Of a stretch of 13,011 nt of DNA, positions 1 through 7,307 are shown in pieces. The number at the start of each line of letters is the position of its first letter. Position 1 is the first letter of the stretch. A program made the translations under genes and the position numbers. Origin of the DNA: Coriobacteriia bacterium. GTDB lineage: Bacteria > Actinomycetota > Coriobacteriia > Anaerosomatales > JAENZW01. Location of the stretch: contig JAOUET010000033.1 in assembly GCA_029858605.1 (NCBI GenBank), positions 1 to 13,011 of the forward strand, in the 5' to 3' direction. A model generated the notes under the pieces. The model had not been told where the DNA came from, did no database searches, and saw nothing but the letters and a program-made list of their open reading frames with translations.

Positions 1-1204
1 TGGGCAGCGCGCCACCACCGGCACGGGCCACGTCGTCGAGAAGGTCGATCTCGAAGTGATCCCCGCACGACTCGCGCACTCTGTCTGCCAGCGCCTGCGC
101 CCTGACCGCGACCTCGTCGCGCGACATCAGCAGCATGTGCAGCGTCGGTATCTCGCGCCTGGCGCGTTCCGGATCGAGATAGGTGCGCAGGGTCACCTCC
201 AGTGCCGCCAGAGTCATCTTGTCCAGCCGAAGTACCCGGGCCAAAGGGTGATTCTTGAGCTTCCCGATGACGTCGGCTCGGCCTACCAGAATGCCCGCTT
301 GCGGTCCGCCGAGAAGCTTGTCGCCGGAGCAAGAGACGAGCGCGGCGCCCTTGGCGACGGCCTCGCCTACAGCGGGCTCGTAGGGCAGTCCGTACTCGCG
401 CAAGTCGATGAGCACGCCCGATCCCTGGTCTTCGAAGACCGGTACACCGTGACGCTCGCCGAGTTCGACGAGGTCTTCCAGCGACACCTCTTCGGTGAAT
501 CCGACCACCCGGAAGTTGCTCGAGTGCACCTTGAGCAGCAAGCGCGTCCTGTCGGTGAAGGCACGCTCGTAGTCTTTCAGATGCGTCTTGTTGGTCGTGC
601 CGACCTCCACCATCGTCGCCCCCGACTCGGCCATGATGTCGGGAATGCGGAACGACCCGCCGATCTCGACGAGCTGTCCTCGCGACACGATCGCTTCGCC
701 CCCACGCGCCAGCCCCGCGATGCCCAGCATGACGGCGGCGGCGTTGTTGTTGACCGCCATCGCCGCTTCAGCACCCGTCAGCTTGCAGAGCAGCTCTTCG
801 CAGTGCACGTGCCGAGAGCCGCGCTCGCCGCTCTTCACATCGTATTCGAGCGTCGAGTAACTGCGCGCGACCTCGGCGACGGCTTGGGTGGCCTCGCCGG
901 ACAGGATCGAGCGACCGAGATTGGTGTGAACGATGATTCCGGTCGCGTTCACGACCGGGTGCAGCGAGCGGCGCGACTTCAAAGCGGCACGGTTCGCCGC
1001 GTTGCGGATCAGCGACTCAGAGTCGACTTCGTACGATTCGTCGGACAACACGCGCGAACGCGCATCGTCGATCGCCTCGCGAACGGCGTCGATAACGAGC
1101 GTTCGCGGGATCGTCGCCAGCTCCTCGGCAAGGAGCGGGTGCTTGAGCGCCTCATCGACCTTGGGAAGCGCCCGCAGACGTGTCTGAGTGTCCATGGCGC
1201 CCAT
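1..1204 (-). CDS. selA: L-seryl-tRNA(Sec) selenium transferase SelA, C-terminus cut by window edge
   Basis: SelA is the PLP enzyme that converts seryl-tRNA(Sec) to selenocysteyl-tRNA(Sec) with selenophosphate, in the cytoplasm. The 401 visible residues show the N-terminal LRALPKVDEAL helix, the family signature NATGIIVHTNLGRS (about residues 86-99) and the PLP-lysine motif SCSGDKLLGGPQAG with Lys at about 296, very close to the E. coli position. The reading frame is open to position 1, so roughly 60 C-terminal residues lie outside the window. I chose the ATG at 1204 because a GGA sits 5 nt upstream; an in-frame ATG at 1195 is equally possible and removes only three residues. The gene follows yedF by 46 nt and selD, whose product is its selenium donor. 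Function is secure; the start is not. Confidence 0.96.
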   Translation of the reverse strand, partial: MGAMDTQTRLRALPKVDEALKHPLLAEELATIPRTLVIDAVREAIDDARSRVLSDESYEVDSESLIRNAANRAALKSRRSLHPVVNATGIIVHTNLGRSILSGEATQAVAEVARSYSTLEYDVKSGERGSRHVHCEELLCKLTGAEAAMAVNNNAAAVMLGIAGLARGGEAIVSRGQLVEIGGSFRIPDIMAESGATMVEVGTTNKTHLKDYERAFTDRTRLLLKVHSSNFRVVGFTEEVSLEDLVELGERHGVPVFEDQGSGVLIDLREYGLPYEPAVGEAVAKGAALVSCSGDKLLGGPQAGILVGRADVIGKLKNHPLARVLRLDKMTLAALEVTLRTYLDPERARREIPTLHMLLMSRDEVAVRAQALADRVRESCGDHFEIDLLDDVARAGGGALP

Positions 1205-1250
1205 TGTATTCCAAGCCGAGGAGAACCGCGCCGGATGGCAGGCCGATTCC

Positions 1251-1589
1251 CTACGCGAGCGTCACGACTTCACCTTCGCCGAAGAGGAACCCCATGGACT
1301 CGCTCATCGTGCCGACCTCGCCGACGGCGAGCGACTCCTTGAGATTCAGGTAGTCGAGACATGTACCGCACGACTTGATGCTGACGCCGTCCTCGGCCAG
1401 CAGGCGAAGGTCATCGAGGACTTCGGAGCCCTCACAGGTGAGACGGACTCCCTCGTTCATGAAGCCGATGGACGCAGGCCTGTCTTCCGCGCGCGCCAGC
1501 GAGTAGAAGAAGTTGCGCGTGAGCACTCGGCCGAGTTCATCGTCGCTGCGCCCGATGCGATCGGTGAGCACTAGCAGGCGCTTCGGCAT
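1251..1589 (-). CDS. yedF: YedF-type selenium metabolism protein, DsrE-like domain only
   Basis: A 112-residue protein matching the C-terminal DsrE/DsrF-like half of the sulfurtransferase-like selenium metabolism protein YedF. Family-typical features are the start MPKRLLVLTDRIGRSDDELG, the segment IGFMNEGVRLTCEGSEVL, and the cysteine motif SCGTCLDYLNLKE with C74 and C77. YedF proteins of selenium-using bacteria usually have about 200 residues, with a TusA-like domain in front. Here only 62 nt separate the start from selD, so no TusA domain can be encoded upstream. The ATG is well supported: a perfect AGGAGG lies 5 nt before it. The location between selD and selA supports a role in selenium handling, although the biochemical function of the family is not established to my knowledge. 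Confidence 0.88.
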   Translation of the reverse strand: MPKRLLVLTDRIGRSDDELGRVLTRNFFYSLARAEDRPASIGFMNEGVRLTCEGSEVLDDLRLLAEDGVSIKSCGTCLDYLNLKESLAVGEVGTMSESMGFLFGEGEVVTLA

Positions 1590-1599
1590 GACAGCCTCC

Positions 1600-1644
1600 T
1601 ATAGCGAACGCTTGGATTTCGATTCACGGGTGATTATAGCGAAC
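1600..1644. repeat. 10-bp direct repeat in the selD-yedF gap
   Basis: On the minus strand GTTCGCTATA occurs at 1635-1644 and again at 1600-1609, 35 bp apart. The first copy runs into TATAAT; the second runs directly into the AGGAGG ribosome binding site of yedF. The spacing is a little over three helical turns, so a protein could contact both copies on one DNA face. No function is known to me, and chance recurrence is possible. Confidence 0.5.
1633..1638 (-). promoter_or_regulatory. Candidate -10 element (TATAAT) upstream of yedF
   Basis: A perfect TATAAT hexamer reads on the minus strand in the 62-nt gap, 43 nt before the yedF start. At a 17-nt spacer the -35 position reads GGAGCA, which matches only the last two bases of TTGACA, and there is no TGn extended -10. 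It may be an internal promoter boosting yedF and selA, or an AT-rich coincidence in GC-rich DNA. Confidence 0.3.
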
Positions 1645-1651
1645 AGACAGT

Positions 1652-2683
1652 CTACTGCTCCACGACTATCCGACCGGGCTCTCCCGCTTCCATGCGCCCG
1701 ACGCACGATCCGCCTTCGCCGCGCCGGTCGAGCGCCGCGAGAAGTTCGTCGACCTTGGTCGGGTCGACGGACATCAGCAGCCCGCCACTGGTCTGAGGGT
1801 CGCATAGCACGCCGCGCCACGCGCCGTCCGCGGGACCCCAGTCGACATGAGGGTCGAGTGCCGCGATCACGTCCTCGGTCCGCCCAGGTCGGATGCGACG
1901 ATCCGAGTACTCGAGTGCGCCAGCCAAGACGGGTATCGAGCCCAGATCAAGCCGCGCACTCACGCCACTGCCGAGCGCCATCTCGCGCAGGTGCCCAAGA
2001 ATGCCGAAGCCCGTGACGTCCGTCCCAGCGTTCACACCCACCTCGACCATCGCTTCGGCAGCGGCGGCATTGACGTGCGCCATGGACTCGATGACTTCCG
2101 ACAGCGATTCTTCCGTCTCGAGCCCAGCCTTCAGGGCCGTGTTCATGATGCCGACACCGATACGCTTTGTCAGCACGAGGACGTCGCCTGCGCGCGCACC
2201 TACGTTGCGCACGACCTTCTCGGGATCCGCCACGCCCATCACGGACAGTCCGTACTTGGGTTCCTTGTCGTCGATGGTGTGCCCGCCGACGATCACGACA
2301 CCCGCGTCGCGACACGTGTCTGCCCCTCCCCGAAGCACGCTCGCGACGATCTCGGCGTCCATGTCGCACGGAAAAGCCAGCAAGTTCATGGCGGTGAGTG
2401 GCGTGCCGCCCATTGCGTAGATGTCCGAAAGGGCGTTGGCCGCCGTGATACGTCCGAAGTCGTAGGGGTCGTCGACCATGGCCGTGAAGAAGTCGACAGT
2501 CAGAAGCACTGCAGTATCGCCGAGAAGATACACGGCTGCATCGTCCGACGTTTCGAAGCCTACCAACAGACGCTCCGAGTCGCCGGGTGCGAGGTTCTCC
2601 AACACCGCCTTGAGGTCCTCCGGACCCCACTTTGCCGCTCAACCGGCTTTCGAGGACAGCTGCGTCAGGCGTACCGGCTCCAC
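1652..2683 (-). CDS. selD: Selenide, water dikinase SelD, selenocysteine-containing (UGA codon 15 read as Sec)
   Basis: SelD makes selenophosphate from selenide and ATP, the selenium donor for SelA. With the UGA read through, the gene encodes 343 residues, the normal family length. Residues 5-18 read RLTQLSSKAGUAAK; the U aligns with catalytic Cys17 of E. coli SelD (RLTQYSHGAGCGCK). Downstream are the family blocks TVDFFTAMVDDPYDFGRI and ANALSDIYAMGGTPLTAMN, then VGGHTIDDKEPKYGLSV. The UGA is at 2639-2641, in frame. The GTG start at 2683 is preferred because AAGGAG lies 11 nt upstream, inside the last codons of the EAL gene, whose stop is 5 nt before the GTG. An annotation without recoding would start at or after the TTG at 2605 and lose the catalytic residue. 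The family assignment is secure; Sec insertion is inferred from position, hairpin and the adjacent selA. Confidence 0.95.
2611..2629 (-). promoter_or_regulatory. Predicted bacterial SECIS hairpin of selD
   Basis: Within the coding sequence, just after the UGA, the mRNA can fold an 8-bp stem, TGGGGTCC paired with GGACCTCA (one G-U pair), closed by a three-base GGA loop. The loop starts 18 nt after the UGA. Bacterial SECIS elements are short hairpins directly downstream of the Sec codon with a guanine among the first loop bases, so size, distance and loop G all fit. SelB binding is inferred. Confidence 0.75.
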
Positions 2684-2688
2684 GTCCC

Positions 2689-4053
2689 CTAGAGCTCCTT
2701 GAAGGATGCGTAGTCGGCTTCGTCGGGGAAGGGGACCACCGGAAGCGTGAACAGGAATCCCTGCCCGTACTTGACGCCAAGATCGCGAAGGGTGTGAAGT
2801 TCCTCACGGGTCTCTATGCCCTCGGCGATGAGCCCGACGCCGACCTTGTCGGCGAAGCGGACCAGACTCGAGACCAGCTGGGCGCGCACGTCGTCGGTGT
2901 CGCAACTGCGTACGAGCGACATGTCGATCTTGAGCCAGTCCGGATGGACTTCGGCCAAACACTGCAGCGAACCGTAGCCGGCACCGGCGTCGTCGATCGC
3001 CACCTTGAATCCAAGCGCACGAACGTACTCGAGCGTGGACCGGAAGGCCGTGAAGTCCGTGATGGCCGCGCGTTCGGTGATCTCGAGCACCACGCGATCG
3101 GCACCGATTCGCGCTTGGGCCAGCAGCGAGGTGGTGAGTGCCTCACGCAGTTCGGGATCGCACACCGCATCGGGTTCGATGTTGAGGAACAGCAGCTTGT
3201 CGGCGGACAGGCCTGTAGCAGCTTCGAGCGCCTTCTTCCTGCACAGCCTCTCGAGCCTCAAAACCAGGTCTGTGTCATAGGCCACGGCAAAGAGCTTGTC
3301 CGGGCGCTCGAACTCGCTGCCTTCCGGACCGCGAGAAAGCGCCTCGTAGCCGATGACTCTCATGTCTGCGAGATCGAACACCGGGTGCACGAGCGTGCTG
3401 ATGGCCTCGTTCTTGAGAATCTCGCGAAGGCGGCGGCGGCGTTCCTCGGCGTCGACTGACTCGCGCTGGTTCGAATCGGCGAGGGCAGCGTCGAGTCCCT
3501 CGTAGACGAGGCGCTCGAGACGCACGGTTTCGTCATAGGTGACAGTCGATGCGCCGACGTAGCATCCGAACTTCTTGAAGAGAGCCGAGTCGATACGATC
3601 TGCAAGCTTCTCGCGGATGCTGGACTCGACCTTCTGAACGACGAGCTGCCTCGCCTCTGGCTCCATCCTCACGGTGTTGCGGGGCGGAGACAGAACCACG
3701 ACGAAAGCGTTGCCCGAGATCATCAACTCCGCAAGCATGTCCGAGTCGCGCAGCACCGTGCCGGTAATGCCGTCCAGCACTTCGGCAACCTCGCGCATAA
3801 CGTCGTCGAAGACCTTCCACCCGTAGATCTCCTCGATCTTCGAGTACCGCACCACGTTGACTGCTAGAAGGGAGACCTCACCGCGCTCTTCGAGGAGGCT
3901 GCTGATGCGCGGAAAGAGCAGTGGTGTCGTCGGTAGACCCGTCACAGGGTCGAAAAGAAGCGCGCGGATCTCCGGGTGCTCGTCGATGGCTTTGGCGAAC
4001 TCGAGCCACGACTCCAGCAACGCGTCGTACATGTTCGAGTCGTTGTCCGCCAA
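2689..4053 (-). CDS. Degenerate GGDEF plus intact EAL protein, probable cyclic di-GMP phosphodiesterase
   Basis: A 454-residue cytoplasmic protein without signal peptide or membrane segment. Residues about 35-190 form a GGDEF fold (DPVTGLPTTPLL entry motif) but the catalytic GGDEF is replaced by SGNAF at 113-117, so cyclase activity is unlikely. Residues about 213-440 are an EAL domain with all expected catalytic positions: E237 in YEALSRG, N291 in LNIEP, E324 in LEITER, D354 and D355 in IDDAGAGYGSL, K375 in LKIDMSL, E411 in AEGIET and Q431 in YGQGF. It therefore probably hydrolyses c-di-GMP, with the GGDEF part as a possible GTP-sensing regulator. The TTG start is chosen because a strong AGGAGGAG lies 7 nt upstream; the alternative is an ATG seven codons later. 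It overlaps the ribosome binding site of selD. Confidence 0.92.
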   Translation of the reverse strand: MADNDSNMYDALLESWLEFAKAIDEHPEIRALLFDPVTGLPTTPLLFPRISSLLEERGEVSLLAVNVVRYSKIEEIYGWKVFDDVMREVAEVLDGITGTVLRDSDMLAELMISGNAFVVVLSPPRNTVRMEPEARQLVVQKVESSIREKLADRIDSALFKKFGCYVGASTVTYDETVRLERLVYEGLDAALADSNQRESVDAEERRRRLREILKNEAISTLVHPVFDLADMRVIGYEALSRGPEGSEFERPDKLFAVAYDTDLVLRLERLCRKKALEAATGLSADKLLFLNIEPDAVCDPELREALTTSLLAQARIGADRVVLEITERAAITDFTAFRSTLEYVRALGFKVAIDDAGAGYGSLQCLAEVHPDWLKIDMSLVRSCDTDDVRAQLVSSLVRFADKVGVGLIAEGIETREELHTLRDLGVKYGQGFLFTLPVVPFPDEADYASFKEL

Positions 4054-4073
4054 CTCCAGTCTCCTCCTCCCGA

Positions 4074-4087
4074 GGGTCCGTAGACCC
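4074..4087 (-). other. UACG-tetraloop hairpin before the EAL gene
   Basis: In the 53-nt gap between the hydrolase-like gene and the EAL gene the minus strand reads GGGTC-TACG-GACCC, a perfect 5-bp stem closed by C(UACG)G, a UNCG-class extra-stable tetraloop. It ends just before the GGAGGAGGAG ribosome binding site of the EAL gene. No U-run follows, so it is not a standard terminator; it may mark an RNA-processing or stability boundary inside the operon. Confidence 0.5.
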
Positions 4088-4106
4088 AGTCTACTTCACA
4101 CGTTTG

Positions 4107-6134
4107 CTAGCCGTACGACAATCGTAGGGCCGCCGCGCCGTTCGCATCTAGAGGCACGCCGAACGTCACACCCGCTACCGCGGTCGGCTTGCCACCCCGG
4201 ACGTCAGATATGGAAGCGACCGTCCGATCGAACGCCAGCGTAGCCGTGATCTTCTCGATTCCGTGGTTGAGCAGAACCAGGATGTCGTCCTGCTCCCCCG
4301 CAAACAGCGCCAGCTCCACCTCGGGGTGATCGCACTCGACGGGAGCGCCGCAACCGCTCGCACTCGCAACCGCTGCATAGACCGTGCGGATCATCTCCGT
4401 CACCGCCGGCGGGGCAGCCCACGGGTCGCCTTGCGATATCGCCCGCTCGAGCGGAGCAGCGATGTAGACCGCCCGCCCCTGACCGAACTGGTTCATGGTC
4501 AGCAACGGACTGCCTTTCGCGTCCGTGGCAACGACGGTCGCGCCTCCATGACCGAGGAGCGCGAAGTTGGGGATGTCGATCCTGGCGTCGAACGATGCGA
4601 GCGAACCCAAGACGTCGACTTGTGCTACGCGGCATGACAGCTCCTCGCGCCCTCCTCCATCGCCGAGGAACTCGATGCCGAAGACCTCCCGGATGGCCGG
4701 ATGCGTGTCACCGCCACCGTACGAGCAGAGCAGGGAGCCTCCTGCCTGCACGAATGCCTTCGCGCGTTCCCATGTCTCGTCGGCGAGCGAGAGAGCCGAA
4801 GGCACGATCAAGACCGAGTACCTGTCGAACTCGTCGATCTCGCGCGCGACGGCGACCGGTATGTGCGCCTGCTTGGCCTGCACGAATGCCTGCAGGCAAG
4901 CCCGCGGGTCGTAGAGACCCGCGAGACTCGGAAGCGGCTCGTAGCGCTCGGCAGGGATGAGCACCGCGGTGCGCTCCTGCGCGAGTCCGTAGCGCCGTAG
5001 ATCGATACGCGCTGCAACGCGTGCGAAGGATTCGAGTTCCGAGAGCGCCGGCTTGGGCTCGCCCTCGGTGTCGGCTAGACCCACGAGCACCTCGAAGGGG
5101 TCGCGGAAGTATGGCTCCCTGCGCTCCGTGTCCAAGTCGCGGAAGCGTCTTGCCACGATGCCCGCCGCCCTGTTCATCAACCCGGAGTACAGTACGTTCC
5201 GAACGAAGACCGCTTCCTCGGCAGGAGAGAAGTCCAGCGAGAATACGCCGACGTCATCGAGCAGCACCGGCAGGTCGCGAGCAGCCGAGCGCAGGAGGAA
5301 GGAGTCCAGATAGGTCGAGGGTCCCGACGTGATAGGCCCTTCCGCGGCGAAGACGCGATATGCGGCAGTCGCGTGACTTACCGCGAACTCGCACGTGTCG
5401 ATTGCATCCCGAGGGTCTACACCGGTGTGACGGAAGAGCGTCTCCGGGTCGATCGAGACGATCACGGGCCGCTCCGGATCCACTTCGCGCACGGCTTCGC
5501 GCATGGTTTCGATCCAACTTTCGAGCTCCTCAGCCGCCGAGAACCCCGAGCAGAACGCCTCGTTGGCGAGATCCCAAGCGAAGATGGCCGTCTCAGCGCG
5601 GAACCGGTTGACCACCTTCTGGATGAGTGCGACTTCGCGCTGGATGAGATAGCTGTCGGTTCGCGGATCGCGCTTCTTGCCCCACGGGACGTCGAGCATC
5701 TCGGCAAGTCGGTCGTCACAGAAGAAACAAACGATGACTTGCAGCTTGTGCGTTCGAGCAGCGTCGATGACGTCCTGAAGACGCTCGATCGCATCCTCGT
5801 CGTACTGGCCGACCTGAGGCTCGAGAACCTTCCAAGACACGAAGACTCTGACGAGCGACATCCGCGCTTCGGCGAGTCGTTCGAAATCCGCGTTCGCATC
5901 GCCCGAGTACCAGTCGTCCCAACCTTGGGTCTCGGCGTCGAGCGGGTAGTAGTTGACGCCGATGGGGAACATCGGGTTCCGGCGCGGCGCCTTGCCCGGC
6001 TGCGCCGGCGCAGCCTCGGCAGCCACCGGACCCTCAGACCGCTTGGCAGGCGCTGGCTTGGGCTTCGGGGTGGACGTAGCGGGCTTGGAGGCCCTCTGCA
6101 CACGCCTGTCTTTCGATCCCTTGCGGGTAGGCAC
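4107..6134 (-). CDS. Glycoside hydrolase-like protein: TIM-barrel, GATase-like middle domain, C-terminal beta domain
   Basis: A 675-residue protein. Residues 1-52 are a basic Lys/Pro/Ala-rich disordered tail with no signal peptide. Residues about 56-380 resemble the clan GH-A beta/alpha barrel: GVNYYPLD, SLVRVFVSWKVLEP, VIVCFF, and WDLANEAFC with the acid/base candidate E192. Where the nucleophile Glu is expected after a PVLL strand, the sequence reads PVLLDDVGVFS (D293, D294), so catalysis is doubtful. Residues about 388-560 look like the amidotransferase-like trimerisation domain of GH42-type enzymes (VLIVPSALSL, FVQAGGSLLCSYGGG, GQGRAVYIAAPLERA). The end (about 605-675, LVLLNHGIEKITATL) fits a small beta sandwich. 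The GTG at 6134 is chosen because it lies 5 nt after the TPR stop with GGGGAGGG upstream; longer starts overlap the TPR gene. The substrate is unknown. Confidence 0.75.
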   Translation of the reverse strand: MPTRKGSKDRRVQRASKPATSTPKPKPAPAKRSEGPVAAEAAPAQPGKAPRRNPMFPIGVNYYPLDAETQGWDDWYSGDANADFERLAEARMSLVRVFVSWKVLEPQVGQYDEDAIERLQDVIDAARTHKLQVIVCFFCDDRLAEMLDVPWGKKRDPRTDSYLIQREVALIQKVVNRFRAETAIFAWDLANEAFCSGFSAAEELESWIETMREAVREVDPERPVIVSIDPETLFRHTGVDPRDAIDTCEFAVSHATAAYRVFAAEGPITSGPSTYLDSFLLRSAARDLPVLLDDVGVFSLDFSPAEEAVFVRNVLYSGLMNRAAGIVARRFRDLDTERREPYFRDPFEVLVGLADTEGEPKPALSELESFARVAARIDLRRYGLAQERTAVLIPAERYEPLPSLAGLYDPRACLQAFVQAKQAHIPVAVAREIDEFDRYSVLIVPSALSLADETWERAKAFVQAGGSLLCSYGGGDTHPAIREVFGIEFLGDGGGREELSCRVAQVDVLGSLASFDARIDIPNFALLGHGGATVVATDAKGSPLLTMNQFGQGRAVYIAAPLERAISQGDPWAAPPAVTEMIRTVYAAVASASGCGAPVECDHPEVELALFAGEQDDILVLLNHGIEKITATLAFDRTVASISDVRGGKPTAVAGVTFGVPLDANGAAALRLSYG

Positions 6135-6139
6135 GGACC

Positions 6140-7303
6140 CTACGCCCTCCCCTCGGCATAGACGTCGTACAGGCGCCAGAACAGCCCCTGCCGGCGTGTG
6201 TCGTAGTACGCGGCGCGACGAATCTCCCACTGCGCCTCGGCAAACCGTCCTTCGGTCATCAGCACCGCGGCCAGACCGAAGCGCGCACGCACGCATGTCG
6301 GATCCAGCGCGATTGCCGTCCTGTACGCCTGCTGCGCATGCGCGTATCTCTGCAGTCCGAGAAGCGATTCAGCGTACAGTACGTGGGGCATCGGCTGCTT
6401 CGGAACCGCTTTGGCGAGCGCGGCGAAGACCCTCGTGGCGTTGCGCGAGAGTCCGGGCCGTTTCGAGAAGGCCACGCCCAGGCAGTACACGGCCGTGGGC
6501 GTTCGTGTCGAGATCGACAGGGCCCGCAGGGCGCATGCCATCGCCTCGTTCACGGCCTCCTGCTTCAAGTACAGGTACGCGACGAGTCCGAGCGCCTCCG
6601 GATCCTCAGGGTTCTCGTCGAGGATCAGCCGGATGAGTTCGGCCGCCGAGAAGAAGTCCTCCTCGAAAGCGAGTGCGCCGGCAGCATCGAGGCGCGCCTG
6701 GCGCTCGGGTGCCACTTCCGCGGGATCCGGTGCAGGGTTGCCATCGTCGCAGATGCCCGCGAGAGAGAAGAACAGGTCGTCCTGGCTCGGATCGAGCTCT
6801 CCCGCCTTTCGAAAGCCCGGCAGCGCCGTGGCCATTCCCTCTTTCTTGAGCGCCGCGACCGCGAGATTGTACATCGCGCGCGCCTCGGCAGGGTCGAGTT
6901 CGAGCGCCCGACGCCAAGCCTCGATGGCCTCGTCGTCGAAGGCGGCAGCGGAGAAAGCCTCGCCGAGCTGCACGTGTGCGGTGACGAGATCGGGTTCGAC
7001 CTCGGCGAGCTCGTGCCACACGAGAATGGACTGATCCCACATGCCCCCTCGGCGGTCGTAGGCTAGGCCGAGCGCGAGGTATGCCGGGGAACACGACGGA
7101 TCCATCTCGATCGCGCGTGCCGCCGAAGAGATCGCTTCGTCGTAGAAGTCGCCTGTGAGCATCAGGTCTGCCAGCAGGCAGTGGGTCAGGGCCTCGCTTT
7201 CGTCGAGACGCAGCGCCTGGTAGCACGCCTCCACTGCAGGCTGGACCTGACCTTGACGCGCCAGACCCTCCGCGAGCGCAAGTTGCTGGGAGCGTTCGGC
7301 CAT
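6140..7303 (-). CDS. Tetratricopeptide-repeat protein
   Basis: A 387-residue soluble protein made almost wholly of TPR-type helical pairs. Recognisable repeats include residues about 17-36 (GQVQPAVEACYQALRLD), 51-70 (GDFYDEAISSAARAIEMDP), 120-139 (AAFDDEAIEAWRRALELDP), 216-235, 246-265 and 317-336 (QRYAHAQQAYRTAIALDP), with the usual small-residue and DP spacing. A Pro/Asp-rich linker at about 185-200 splits the array in two. There is no signal peptide or membrane anchor and no enzymatic domain. The ATG at 7303 is chosen because it follows the stop of the cobalamin-binding gene by 4 nt; earlier in-frame starts overlap that gene. It ends 5 nt before the hydrolase-like gene, so the three are probably translationally coupled and may act together. 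The binding partner is unknown. Confidence 0.87.
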   Translation of the reverse strand: MAERSQQLALAEGLARQGQVQPAVEACYQALRLDESEALTHCLLADLMLTGDFYDEAISSAARAIEMDPSCSPAYLALGLAYDRRGGMWDQSILVWHELAEVEPDLVTAHVQLGEAFSAAAFDDEAIEAWRRALELDPAEARAMYNLAVAALKKEGMATALPGFRKAGELDPSQDDLFFSLAGICDDGNPAPDPAEVAPERQARLDAAGALAFEEDFFSAAELIRLILDENPEDPEALGLVAYLYLKQEAVNEAMACALRALSISTRTPTAVYCLGVAFSKRPGLSRNATRVFAALAKAVPKQPMPHVLYAESLLGLQRYAHAQQAYRTAIALDPTCVRARFGLAAVLMTEGRFAEAQWEIRRAAYYDTRRQGLFWRLYDVYAEGRA

Positions 7304-7307
7304 AAGC

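Noticed and set aside
56..1342. Long plus-strand open frame of 428 codons opposite selA
   Set aside because: Shadow of high-GC coding on the minus strand; the translation has no recognisable motif, and the minus frame is clearly SelA.
2639..2641. In-frame TGA as a sign that selD is a pseudogene or frameshifted
   Set aside because: Conserved sequence continues in the same frame on both sides, the TGA falls on the known Cys/Sec site, a hairpin follows, and selA and yedF lie next to it.
4744..4891. 16-bp direct repeat (4744-4759 and 4876-4891) in the hydrolase-like gene
   Set aside because: Both copies encode the same short AFVQA peptide in different helices; best explained by shared codon use, with no mobile-element hallmark.
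6135..6296. Longer N-terminus for the hydrolase-like protein starting at 6296
   Set aside because: It would overlap the TPR gene by over 150 nt; the GTG at 6134, 5 nt after the TPR stop, fits the packing of the other genes.
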